From Scilla litardierei (Eukaryota > Streptophyta > Magnoliopsida > Asparagales > Asparagaceae), in contig CM061141.1 in the NCBI GenBank assembly GCA_030789695.1, forward strand, positions 193,823,689-193,887,688: a DNA stretch of 64,000 nt, written 5' to 3'. Shown here piece by piece: positions 1 through 9,895 of this stretch (its first letter is position 1; each line of letters starts with the position of its first letter). Made by a program: the position numbers and the translations under genes. The notes under the pieces are model-generated. The model searched no databases. It saw only the letters and a list, made by a program, of their open reading frames with translations, and had not been told where the DNA came from.

Positions 1-548
1 ATTTCGCGAGGGAATAATTTCCAAACGATTGAAATCAAATTCTTGATGCTTTGTTTAGGTTTTTATGGAGAACTTTAAATTTTGGGTTATTTTATTTGGC
101 AATTCTGTTCATTTTGGTTTATAGAGCAAGGATTTTATTGTTTTTAAATGTGAAATACCAATCGTTGATGTCAAATTCTTGACTTTGTTATTTGAGAGTA
201 GATGACGACATGGTATTTGAATTGCTTGAAGTGAATTTTAAGGAATTATGATGAAATATATTGTCTTAATGTTGACACCTAGAGAAATTTTTTTTTGATT
301 TGATGTAGTTTTGGGGATTACAATATGCATGTCTATAGTTAAAACTTGACGTGCGGTGTATGTTCTGCTGGTTACATGGATGGTGGTTCGTGTAGAGAAG
401 ACGATGAGCGATCTCTTGATCAGGACGGACTAGACGATGCGACTCGATCAATATTGATCACAGGTGAATAATTTCAAATTGTTTGAAATTTCTTGGGATG
501 AGCTAAATTATGGGTGATCTAAGATTTTTAGGTGGAATCGTAAATGAT

Positions 549-720
549 CCGCGCCGAAGGCGCCCGCTAATTTTTTTTAACTAATTTGTTGTTCTGCACC
601 GAAGGCGTCTGCGCCGAATTTGTTGTTCTGCACCGAAGGCGTCTGCGCCGAATTTGTTGTTCCACGCTGAAGGTGCATGCGCCGATTTCATTGTTCCACG
701 CCGAATGCGTCCGTGTCGCT
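549..720. repeat. 34-bp minisatellite (about 4 units)
   Basis: Tandem units of about 34 bp start near 585, 619, 653 and 687. The first two are nearly identical and the last two diverged. Each carries a GCACCGAAGGCG...GCGCCGAA core that can fold back (GCGCC/GGCGC). A related single core lies at 549-570. The array is just inside the Helitron-type terminus at 845, and minisatellites are common inside plant Helitrons. There is no coding signal. Confidence 0.8.
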
Positions 721-816
721 AAATATTTTTACGCTTATTTGTTGTTCCGCGCATTTTTGACCGTGGAAATAATTTTTTGGGGAACAAAGATTTTGCGGGG
801 GAAAATCTTAATTGAA

Positions 817-845
817 CCGTGCCCGCGGGCACGGGGTATGACTAG
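817..845 (+). mobile_element. Helitron-type 3' terminus
   Basis: An 18-nt perfect palindrome (CCGTGCCCGCGGGCACGG, 817-834) is followed after 7 nt by CTAG (842-845) and then T. This is the canonical Helitron 3' end: a GC-rich hairpin, a short spacer, CTRR, and insertion before T. The 5' TC end is not identified and may lie in 1-550 or outside the window. No Rep/helicase coding is visible, so any element would be non-autonomous. 1-548 is AT-rich with nothing else recognised. Confidence 0.65.
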
Positions 846-1025
846 TATATATATACATACACATACATACATGCATATACATACATATATATGTATTCAA
901 TAAAATAGGGATGTTATCAAGAGAAATTGGATAGAGAAATTGGACAAGAGAAATTGGATAAGAGAATTTGGACAAGAGTATATACATACATACATATATA
1001 TACTTACATATATTTATTCTTCCCC
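846..1025. repeat. TA/CATA microsatellite and short GAAATTGGA repeats
   Basis: Runs of (TA)n and (CATA)n at 846-895 and 978-1015 flank three to four copies of a GAGAAATTGGA(C/T)A-type unit at 922-975. Open frames here are low-complexity artefacts. Confidence 0.75.
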
Positions 1026-1045
1026 CCTTTCTGACCGTTTTTTCA

Positions 1046-1081
1046 CAGTCCACGTGAACGTGTGCACGGGTTATTTGCTAG
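1046..1081 (+). mobile_element. Possible second, degraded Helitron 3' terminus
   Basis: CACGTGAACGTG can form a short stem. It is followed by TGCACGGGTTATTTG and CTAG (1078-1081) with T after. The GCACGGGTTATT...CTAGT tail is typical of plant Helitron ends, but the left hairpin arm is eroded. Together with the end at 845 it could mean one Helitron inserted beside or within another. Evidence is weak. Confidence 0.35.
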
Positions 1082-1278
1082 TGTGTATATATATATATGA
1101 TGACATGAATGATATACCAATTTTTTTAATACATGTCATAGCATAATCATAAGCAATGTTCCAACTCCTAAAGTTGATATCATAAGTCCAAGTCCACCAT
1201 ACCATAGTAAAAATTATGACAAAACCAAAGTGCATTGTTTCAAAAGAGCATTGTTTTTAAAATTTAAACCTCACGAGT

Positions 1279-2453
1279 TTAAGAAGATCCATTGTTCTTC
1301 TTCTCCTTCTTTAGCTCCTTGATCTCATCAAGGATCGTAGCAAGGGTCTTCTCCGTCATTTCGTTGCTTTTAGCCACAAATTCCTTCAAGTTAGCTACCT
1401 TTTAGTTGAGCTTTTCAAAGCCTTTCTCTTGAGAAATCTTCAGATTCTCAATTTTCTTCAAGAGCATGTCTTGAAGCTTAACGATGTAATCAGGCACATC
1501 CTCCGGTGGCACTTCTTCTTCTTCTTCTTCTTCACTTTTATCATCTTCTTCATCTGAATCAACAACAACAGGTTTCTTACCTTTCCTCCTCGAGGTTGAG
1601 CTAGCTTCACCGACTAGCTTCTCTTCTGGAACATTTTGATTGAGGTCTCTATGAAGACCCATTCGGCCTAGTGCACACGCATCAAACACAAGGGCGGGTT
1701 CCAGAACCTTAGTTTCATTATCCAAAGGAATGTCATATGCATTGAAGAGGAAGGTGAGAAAGTGACCATGAGCTAGAGGGGATGCAAGTCTATTGGAAGC
1801 AGCAAATGAAAGACTTGAGTCCATGATAACTCTAGAACAATTGACTCGAATATTGCCAAGCATAGCATAGATGCACTTAGCTTGCTTCTTAGATAGAATA
1901 GAGTGACTACCAGACTTTTGGGTAATATTGTATGATAGAATGTTTGCCAGAATTCTACCGGGATAGCGAAGATCCCCACACGCTAATTTAGTTAGGAAAA
2001 TTTTCTATGGAAGTACATTTTCTCGAATGTATCCCCATCAGTCATTTTGATCTCATCTAGCAGTTTTCCCGTAAAAGGAAGCCTTAAAGCCTGACCTAAT
2101 GATTCAACAGTGATAGCGATCGTGGTGTCAAGAACTTTGGTGATGAAATGAAATTTATCAAGCTCGGTGTCCATGTTAGCATAGAATAAGTGGACAAGTC
2201 TTGGGTAACAGAGATACATGTTATTAGATGAAAATAGGTTAGACAGATTTTGGAACTCTATGATACTATCAATTCCGTAGTTTTCAACATACTCAACTTT
2301 GACAAATCTCTCAAGCAGAATTTGCCTTTTGGTGATATTGATAAACTTATCATAATTATTAGATTTAAAGAGATATGGTTCAATGATCTCTCTTTCACTT
2401 AGAGAAGATTCATTGATTTTCCTCCTCTTTCCGATCACTTTCTTAAAAGGCAT
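1279..2453 (-). pseudogene. Putative plant transposon protein-like ORF carried by element H
   Basis: The first part (ATG at 2453) encodes about 150 aa and includes ALRLPFTGKLLDE. The second part is open in another frame and continues GDLRYPGRILAN, then QAKCIYAMLGN, then SPLAHGHFLTFLF. This layout resembles the plant proteins annotated as putative plant transposon protein domain (recognised by eye, not searched). The C-terminus has an acidic run (DSDEEDD then EEEEEEEV, encoded by a CTT/TTC microsatellite at 1503-1560) and a Lys/Glu helix. Breaks are a frameshift near 1990 and an in-frame stop at 1402-1404; the natural stop may be 1279-1281. The ORF lies downstream of gag in sense orientation. 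Its biochemical role is unknown. Confidence 0.55.
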
Positions 2454-2465
2454 GTTGATAGTAAA

Positions 2466-2529
2466 CTGAAATATGAAGGATTTCACAGAGGCAAAATGAA
2501 GTATTCAAGAGAGGAAATAAAGATTATAC
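2466..2529 (-). other. Candidate 5'-UTR intron of the H second ORF
   Basis: On the minus strand, AAG|GTATAATC at 2530/2529 and TTCATATTTCAG at 2466 bound a 64-nt T-rich segment ending 12 nt before the ATG at 2453. The splice signals are good but unproven. 64 nt is near the lower limit for plant introns. Confidence 0.35.
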
Positions 2530-2631
2530 CTTGATTTTTGAAGTTCTCTTTGAAAGAAGATGAGGGAATGAGAGCTCCTAGAAAGTGAAAGCAAGAACCC
2601 AAAAAAATTCAATGTAGATGATCTCAAAGGG

Positions 2632-2890
2632 GGTAGTCGGCTACCTAGGGCAAGGGTTAAGGGTGTTTTAAATGTTGGGATGAAGAGAAGTGATGAATGA
2701 TAGCCTTTGGATCTTGAGAACGAAGGGTTATGATCAATTTCTCTTAGTGGGTTTAAGTCATTCCTTGGGTATGAACCCAATAGGCTCAACAAAACCCAAT
2801 AGGAGTTAGTCAAAAATCAAGAAATCAAACACAAATTTTCGGCTTAGCACTCTGGTAGTTGACTTCCTAGTGGTGGTAGTCGACTCCCTG
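2632..2890 (-). repeat. Palindromic AGTCGACT-type repeats upstream of the H second ORF
   Basis: Copies of (G)GTAGTCGACT(CCC) and variants occur at 2842-2856, 2867-2882 and 2632-2647 (GGTAGTCGGCTACC). The same motif is clustered in the U3 region of H's LTR at 5950-6070. This suggests shared promoter material in front of the second ORF. Confidence 0.55.
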
Positions 2891-3292
2891 ATGGATTGAG
2901 CAGTTTTCTCATCCCGGGGGGGTTTTAATGCGATGGTTTGAATGTTTGGCCAAAATCCTTCACGAGCAAATATAATCAACATATATAAGCATTTATATGA
3001 AGCAAAAAAATTTAAACAAACATTTAAACATTCATATAATAAAGTTTTACGAAGAAATTTTATTTTTCTCGCAAAGCGTTGATATGATTTGTGTTCCTAC
3101 TCCTTGGTTTAAGGTACCTGAAAAATATGATCGTTTATTGTACTCTTTATATATTGAGTCCAAGCGGTTAGCCTTTAGGAAACCAAACCCAATACGGTTT
3201 AGTTCATTCAATAGAAATATACTTATAATTTTTATTTAAATGAACATTCTGAACAAAATCGAATGCGTACGTTTTTTGCTTTTGATCCGTCA

Positions 3293-4842
3293 AATTCTTG
3301 GGAACCCATATGCTCAAAAAATTTGGGTTAGTATGATGCATCCTTGTATGTTTAATCCTTTTTTTGGTATAATTAGAATCATAACCAAGTCCGATTTTGC
3401 TAGATGATGCTTTTTGACTATTTATTAAACTATCTAACTTTCATTTCCCTTTATTGAAGTTTTTAACAATCTTCATCATAGAATCATATTTGTCTTTAAT
3501 AGACACGAGAAGATTATCCCAACCTTCAATTTTCACTTCATGGATTGTACATCCTTTTCTAATAAATCATTCTTTTCTTTTAAAACAACATTTTCTTTAA
3601 GAAGTTCTTCTTTTTCTTTTGCATCTTTTTTAACTAATCAAAGTGTTCTTCTATGTTCTTTAATGAGCTTTTCATGCATTGAGCAAAGCTCCTTATATGC
3701 TCCTCTATAATCCATGCCTTCATCATCACTTGATTATGAAACATTTTCACTAAATGATGAATCATGCAATGAACTTGCCTGTGATGATGTGGATGCCAAG
3801 AAACACATATCAGCTGTTTCTATTCTCTCTTCTTTGTCATCTGACGATGATTCGTTGGAGGTAGAATCATCGCTTTGATCGAAGGATGCATATGCTTCCT
3901 TCCTTGGTCGTCGTAGCTTATTCCTTCTATCGTTCCTTCTCTCATTGTTCTCTCTGCTTTTGCCACGATCTTTGATGTCTCGGTTGTTCTTCTCCAAGGG
4001 ACAGCCTCTTTTTACATACCCTGGTTTGTTGCAACCAAAACAAATAATACTATTAGTAGGACGGAATGATCGTTTACCATATTTACTTGTCATGAAGTCT
4101 TTGAAGTTTTTCGAGACAAATGCAATATGATCTTATTTGTCGGTGTAGTCGGAGTCTTCTTCTTGTGCTTTGAATGCAAGGTTCTTTTTCTTCAGTTTTT
4201 CTTCTATCTGCTTGTCTTCCTCAAGTTCTATCTCATATGCCATGAGATTTCCCATCAGTTCTTCAATGGTGAGGTCTTTTATGTTGTGAGCTTCTCGAAT
4301 GGCTGTTGTCTTTCCTTTCCATTCGGGTCTAAGAGATCTTAATATCTTCATTACCTGATCATATTCAGATAGCTTTTTGCCTAGACCTGCACGCTCATTT
4401 GTGATGTTAGTAAAATGAGTATTCACCTCGGTAATACTCTCTCCTTCTTCCATTATGAAAGATTCAAATTTAGAATGTAAAACGTTAATTCGAGATTCTT
4501 TTACCTTCTCGGTTCCTTTGTGACTTACCTGAAGAGTATGCTAGATATGATGTGATGTCTCCCATTGAGAGACACGATTGAACTCATTACCTGTTACAGC
4601 ACAGAATATTGTGTTCATTGCTTTGGCGTTGAGGTTGGCTTTCTTCTTTTCGTTGGCAGACCATTTTTTGCTGTCGACTTCAATGGGTGTTTGTATGGAT
4701 TCTTGGTGACGATCCATGCTTCTATGTCTGGTGACTCTAAATGAGTCTTCATGCGTATCTTCTAGCCTGCGTAGTTTGTTCCATTAAACAACGGTGATCA
4801 CATGGTGTTGAATCCTTCAGAGTGGAAGGATGTTGATGCCAT
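3293..4842 (-). pseudogene. gag: Copia-type Gag of element H (UBN2-like)
   Basis: Gag begins at an ATG 15 nt after the primer site (4842). The N-terminus is damaged but recognisable (LFNGTNYAG, then KIRMKTHLES). The UBN2-type core is open at 4453-4133 (KKLSEYDQVMKILRSLRPEW). The zinc knuckle CFGCNKPGYVKRGC (C-x2-C-x4-Y-x4-C) is at about 4039-3998 and has Tyr where His is expected. Downstream are an acidic/Ser-rich linker and a degenerate Lys/Glu coiled coil ending near 3300 in GLGYDSNY and IWVPKN, as in SIRE-type Gag. Several stops and frameshifts lie between the open pieces. 2900-3290 holds only AT-rich non-coding DNA. Confidence 0.7.
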
Positions 4843-4856
4843 CGTCTTTTAAACCC

Positions 4857-4868
4857 GCTCTGATACCA
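4857..4868 (-). other. Primer-binding site, tRNA-iMet
   Basis: The minus strand reads TGGTATCAGAGC, complementary to the 3' end of initiator tRNA-Met. It lies 2 nt inside the LTR edge at 4871, the usual arrangement for plant Copia elements. Confidence 0.9.
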
Positions 4869-5840
4869 AGTGTTGGATCCTGTGGATGGCAAACAACACT
4901 AGAAGAGGGCTGAATAGTGTTGTATGAATTAAAAACTTTTTCATTGATTAGCAACACAATAATTCCCTTCCAATGTTGCCTAAGAAACCTAGTAGAGTGA
5001 TCTATGCTTGGTTCTTAATCAATAAAGTAAGATAGAGCAATTACAAAGAATAATTACAAACAGAAGAATATTACAAACAAAGATATATTAATACAGCGGA
5101 ATAAAGAGAACTACTTTGCAATATATTAATAAATGATTTCAAAGATGATATATTAACAACATATAAATATTTTGCACAATTAAACAAACAAACGCAGAAA
5201 GCGCGCAAAGACAAGAGAATCTTATCCTGGTTCGCCACAACCTGGGTACGTCCAGTCCCCGACCAAGCCGGTACGAGATTCAATCCACTATTGCCTTGTC
5301 AATACAATTACCTAGCTTCACTCGCTAGGATTTCCAACGACATAGTATCCCTACCAGGATTTCCAACCTCCTAGACTTGTCTATGATTTTCAAAACCCTT
5401 ATCACAAAGGGAATCCCAAATAAAAACAAGATCCAATTCTCCACAATATTTGATGGAGATTGGTTTACACCCAACAAGAATTCTATAGCCAATATAATAA
5501 TGCAATTGGTGCGTATATGACTCAAAGAATTCAAAGTGATCTTAGATCACACAAAGAATATATTTTGATTCAATGTGATCGAGATCTTTCGGTTTTCAAA
5601 AGAAACTCCTTCAAAGAATATTAAAACAAGATAAGAGATTTTGAAAAACAATTTTCAAAAATAAAAAATTAAATAGATCCCAGAAAGAATTTCAGATATT
5701 TAAAAACTTGAGATCAAAAATTTAGAACCAGAAATTTGGCTACGAAGATGAGAGCAATTGAGAACAATTGAGAACTTTTAAGAATATAGCTTTAGCTTAA
5801 AAATGATAGAGAATTGGTATTTAGAAATGTTCTCAAGAAG

Positions 5841-5854
5841 CCCTATTTATATAG
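5841..5854 (-). promoter_or_regulatory. TATA box in H LTR
   Basis: The minus strand reads CTATATAAATAGGG, a near-ideal plant TATA box inside the LTR. The palindromic repeat cluster begins about 100 bp upstream of it. Confidence 0.7.
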
Positions 5855-5949
5855 TTTCAAAAGTGTTTTTGAAATTCAAAAATGTTTGACTTCTGCCCAT
5901 AAATCAAGGAAATGAAAGCGAAATCAGGAAGTCAAAACGCAGCAAAAAC

Positions 5950-6125
5950 ACAACTAGTAGTCGACTCCCAAGAGAGGTAGTCGACTCCCAGAGAGTTTTC
6001 ACTGAAAACTCCGCTCACAGCTGGTAGTCGACTCACTCCTTTGGTAGTCGACTCCCAGAGCATGTTTTCACTGAAACTCAGCTGAAAAGACATGTAATCA
6101 ACTCCTGGGTGTATGGAGATTGACT
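5950..6125. repeat. AGTCGACT palindrome cluster in H U3
   Basis: Four copies of (G)TAGTCGACT(CCCA) lie between 5955 and 6057, with two degenerate copies up to 6125 (TAATCAACTCCTGG and GATTGACTAC). TTTTCACTGAAA inverted repeats lie between them. AGTCGACT is a perfect 8-bp palindrome. Confidence 0.75.
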
Positions 6126-6503
6126 ACAAAGATTTAAGAAAATAGCTTATGCTCTTAAAGAGTTTTAAAAACGATTTAAAAAAATTTTGTATCGTAAATC
6201 ATTATGTGTGTGTTCAATAAGACTTGGTTTTAACATATTCCTAGAAAGACCAACTCACACACTAGACTTAAATGAAGACTACTTGAAGCCAATCAGATGT
6301 TAATGTAGATGCGTGCTTCACTTTGAATTTGAGCTCCTCTTTCATTAGGCTTGAGCACGTTCCATGAGCTTCAATTGTGCTTGACTTAGAGCTATCAAAT
6401 TCGTCTCCATCCTCTGAGTGTAGTTGAGCTTCATCGGAGTATACGTAAAGCTATTGGTCACACAACCTGCACACTTTAGTTAGTGTTTATAAGTACACTA
6501 ACA

Positions 6504-7779
6504 TCATTTGATGTGCTCATCCTCAAAACCACTTAGTGGTGGGATTCGATTTCCCATCACTCGATCCATTTAGAAATTGGTGAGACTTTACATATGGATT
6601 TTGGTGGGGACACGTGTAAAGGATAGGTCTTAATGAGAGGACATAGCTGAGGCTCCCACTTGCACTGCTAAGCGTGGGAGTTGGTTAAGTGTGGATGCAG
6701 CTTGAGTCTCACTCGCACTTCCACCTGCCGGCAAGGGGAGTGGGCAGAGTTAAAGATGCCGGTGGTGTACTCGTGATGCACCATGATGGGTTGCTCTGTT
6801 TTCCACTGAAAACCCGAGAATTGTCTCACTCCCATACCTTGCTCCGTTAGGGTGGAGAGTTACGAGAGGCTCCTCCAGTGCTCGTGTCGCTGGTTGAGGT
6901 ATCACTTTTCACCCACCCTGGATGAAGTCCAGCTCCTTAAGTGTCCTATTATTTACACGGGTTCCCAAACATGTAAATTGATAACTAAAGTAATTGTCTT
7001 TCAAATATAAATGTTGTTATCTCTCTATTTACGTGTTCCTCTATTTACTTAAATGTTGTTATCTCATGCTGACCTGCACCTACATTTACTTTAATGCTAC
7101 CACCTCATGTCAACATGTTCATAAGTTTACTTTCAGCACTTGCATGTTATAATATGGTTTCTTATGCATGTTTTACAAATTCTTCGTTAATGCTTGCATA
7201 TCATGTCGTGAATACTTTCAAATGCATTGGGACCCTTACTTATTGACCACCCTTCTTAGATAGGTAGTCTGGTTCTAAACTGGTTCCTACCTAGCTTAGT
7301 TAGGAATCCTACTGGGTCACGCGTTGACGTGCCCCACTTACTTTTCCCAGGTCTAGAGGCAGAGCAGTCAGAGCAGAGCTAGACACAGGAGTTACTCAGA
7401 GATGGAACCATATAGGGCAGTCTAGTGGAGATTATTCCTCGGGGTAGTTAGGAAGTCAGTTGTACCTTGTACACAATGTGAGTGTTTTCCTTTTGGGTTC
7501 TTTGGGGATTTTCTTGTTTTGTCCTTTTGTACTCAGTTCAGAAATGAAGCATGTAAAAGACGTATCAATGTATTAATAAAATGAAATGTTGTACTTTTGC
7601 TTAGTTCTCTGTGTTATTTCTATGATGGAACTTTACTTGTACTTCCCAGCACGTGCGCAGTGACCTACAGATTTCTTTTTACTCTCTTCATTTCTCTCTT
7701 TCTACTTAACTCTCGTTGGTCTGGGAATACTTGGGATGGATTTGTACTTCCCGGGTATCCTAGGGAACCGGTCGTGACA
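6504..7779 (+). mobile_element. LTR-like fragment, class uncertain
   Basis: There is no convincing coding. The segment ends GGTCGTGACA at 7779, like the GCGTGACA ends of the Tekay-type LTRs in this window. Before that it has a purine-rich block (7340-7390) and a T-rich tail with AATAAAATGAAATG (7574-7587) that could hold polyadenylation signals. No primer site follows 7779, so this would be a 3' or solo LTR truncated on the left by H. The five bases after it (TGATT) resemble TCATT at 6504-6508, which is not enough to call a TSD. Confidence 0.35.
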
Positions 7780-8770
7780 TGATTGAGGATAAGTTTAGGA
7801 TAATAAGTTATTAGCCCATCGGAGTAAGTTGTTCATATGGTGTATCAAAGTTCCTTGATTCATGGAGTGGCTATTTTATTCAAGCTTTCAAAAAAAAATT
7901 CTTCTTTTCAATTTTTTTTCTTTTTTTGGGGTAATACTTGGTTCATATAAGGAGTGTTGGGTTGGTGACTCCCAGGCCAGACGACGTTAGGGCACCGGGC
8001 CAAGAATGACCACTCAGACCTACTAGCTTAACCCAAAATAAATCTTTATTCGAATGCACTTTCCCAAGTTAAACCTTTCGGCGCGAGGCCCCGATAGTTC
8101 CTGAGGCATGGGGATCCGACTACCCAGTGTCGCTGGGAGAATGGTGCATTATTATTTTATATACAAACACAAGTAAATATTTTTATTTTCACAAGCATGA
8201 ATAGGTCAAGCTACCTCAATCCTTAGTACTAAGTGATACATCGTTATCCAAGTCTTGAAGGGTTATAAAACATTATACTTAACTATCAATTCATGTATAA
8301 AGTGGACTCCTAAGTGAAACTCAACTTAGCACGGTTTCAAGTACTTCTATCCTATGGGCTATGAGAATAGTCCTAAAATGTATATTAAGTGGTATCTGAA
8401 GTTAAAAGCTTATCTTAGTCAAATACCCTAAAAATATCATGAAATCAAGTGTAAAAGTGGAAAATGAAATTCGACTCAATATATCACGCAAATAAAATCT
8501 CAAACTCGAAAAATTCTCAATGTGAATGCAAATATAGAAAAATGGATGCATGGTAATGCTTGATGCATGATGTGAATGATGATATTTTTATTGTTTTGAT
8601 TTTTCATATTTTTATGGGTTTTTGTTGCAAATAGTATATTTAATGAAGCATGATGCTTGTGAAGAGGGAAAATGGAAAAAATAAGAAAGAAGAAAGAAAA
8701 ATAAAAACGTGGGTGAGAAAAACATGAAAATATGGATGGTGAAGAACGAAAATATTGAGCATGGAAATGC

Positions 8771-8806
8771 TCCTCTCCCAAGCTAAATCATACATTGTCC
8801 TCAATG
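8771..8806 (-). other. Athila-type GAGGACAATGT box plus PPT-like tract
   Basis: The minus strand reads CATTGAGGACAATGT (8806-8792), then AGCTTGGGAGAGGAG (8782-8768). The same pair occurs after the ORF in G (17035-17071) and in F (62215-62181). Confidence 0.65.
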
Positions 8807-8867
8807 CGATAACTCGTGAATGTGAGGATGAAAAATGTGGGGGGGGGGGGATAGAATGGTAATCTCA

Positions 8868-9895
8868 TCAATTTGGGCCACCGTTAGGTGGTTGCAATGT
8901 GGGTGATGTGGTGGGTGGGTGTTCGTCAGCTGGTGATGGGTCTGCAGTAGCTGTGGGTGGTGAAGTTGGTGGAGCAACGGTAGATGGTGTGGGTGAAGGC
9001 TTACGTATGGATTGTGGTGGTGATGGTGGTTTTCTGGATGTATGTGGGGTGATGGAGGTGGTGTGGAAACATGTGGTTTGGATGTAGATGGATGTGCAGA
9101 CAATTATGGATGTGGTGGGGGTGGCATGAGCAAGAGATGGGGTATAGTAGAATGATAGTGCCCCTGAGTATAGTGCCAACATCAGATGGCATCGAACTGC
9201 AATTGTAAAGTCGTGACGATGGATGTGAGGCCATCTACAGAGGATCTGACCTCGGTTAAGATGTCCTTAAATCCAGTCAGAATGCTAATTGTGGAGGATT
9301 TGAAATCCTAGAATGCCCTCTCCAATAGTGTAAGTCTCTCGTGAGAGGAGAGAGGTGGAGGAGGGGTGCTATTGGTACCCTCGCCAGGATGGCGAGATCT
9401 CCGATGAAACTAATGAATAGAAGTCTAGTGTGGTGTATGTGGTAGATGACTGACGGGGCCTGACTGTATGGCAGCAGAAGGATCAGGGATGGCTGGGATC
9501 TGAGCAGGATCAGGATGAGGCTGCACAATCTATGTAGGCTGGGGCTTGGCGGTGGCATGACGGTCTGGATCTGGTGGGAATCTCCACTGCATAGCTCCAG
9601 CTACTGGAATCCTGAAGCTATCAGGATTGGGAAGAATGGTGTAGGGTGTGGAGGTGGGGCCGTAAAGCCAATGATATCTTTGGTCCTTGATATCATTGAT
9701 CATGTACATGTTCATGAGGACCGAGAGATCTAGTGAGGTGGGGCTGAGGACAGGCATCCAATCATCGGGGGTCTGACAGGATATGAAAGAGAGGTGGGCA
9801 ATGATAGTGATGAGCCCTCCGTAGCAAATTGTGGCATTGTGGCTACTGGCGGTGTGGAATAACCTATACCCCAAATAAGAACCGGCATGAATGAG
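8868..9895 (-). pseudogene. Athila-type ORF1, C-terminal half (element C)
   Basis: This is the continuation of the ORF split by A at 9895/40498. It reads AGSYLGYRLFHTASSHN, then CYGGLITIIAHLSF, then SFISCQTPDDWMPV and YHWLYGPTSTPYTILP. F carries the aligned blocks VGLITLLALMTGEDF and HWVWLHGPFGADYMILP. Both fit the Athila ORF-1 family, a protein encoded after pol whose function is not established. The tail is Pro/His-rich and frameshifted (the GGT-rich plus strand at 8895-9130). Several frame changes make it a pseudogene. Confidence 0.65.

Larger units (their letters stand above)
1140..6503 (-). mobile_element. Element H: gag-only Copia (SIRE/Maximus-like) retrotransposon, 3' end not found
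   Basis: Reading the minus strand, the order is 5' LTR (4871-6503), tRNA-iMet primer site, Copia-type gag with zinc knuckle and coiled-coil tail ending in an IWVPKN-like motif, then a second ORF resembling the putative plant transposon protein domain. No protease, integrase or reverse transcriptase was seen. No copy of the LTR was found at the low-coordinate end, so the 3' LTR is absent or truncated near 1085-1140. The LTR tail contains an AGAGGGCTGAATAG motif typical of SIRE/Maximus LTR 3' ends. Non-autonomous. Confidence 0.75.
4871..6503 (-). mobile_element. 5' LTR of element H
   Basis: The plus strand reads TGTTGGATCC...CACTAACA, so on the minus strand the LTR runs TGTTAG...CCAACA with matching short terminal inverted repeats. 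The length is about 1.63 kb. The inner boundary is fixed by the primer site. The outer boundary is inferred from the TG/CA ends because no second LTR is available. It contains a TATA box at 5841-5854 and an AGTCGACT repeat cluster. Confidence 0.7.
7780..9895 (-). mobile_element. Element C (Athila-like), 3' portion, left of A
   Basis: On the minus strand this is the C-terminal half of the Athila-type ORF1, the conserved GAGGACAATGT box, a G-rich PPT-like tract (8771-8785) and about 1 kb of 3' non-coding DNA. At 7960-8040 the minus strand is clearly related to 17525-17600 of element G (GTCYGAG, GTCMTTCTTGGCC, TGCCCTA, CGTCTG), linking C and G to one lineage. The 3' LTR is not found and appears cut off near 7780. 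C continues at 40498-43738 once A is removed. Confidence 0.75.

Noticed and set aside
1..548. Host gene or exon at the left edge
   Set aside because: Only short, low-quality frames; AT-rich with no splice-consistent coding.
6509..7779. Complete solo LTR with TSD TCATT/TGATT
   Set aside because: The start TGATGTGC does not mirror the end GTGACA and the putative TSD has a mismatch; kept only as an LTR-like fragment.
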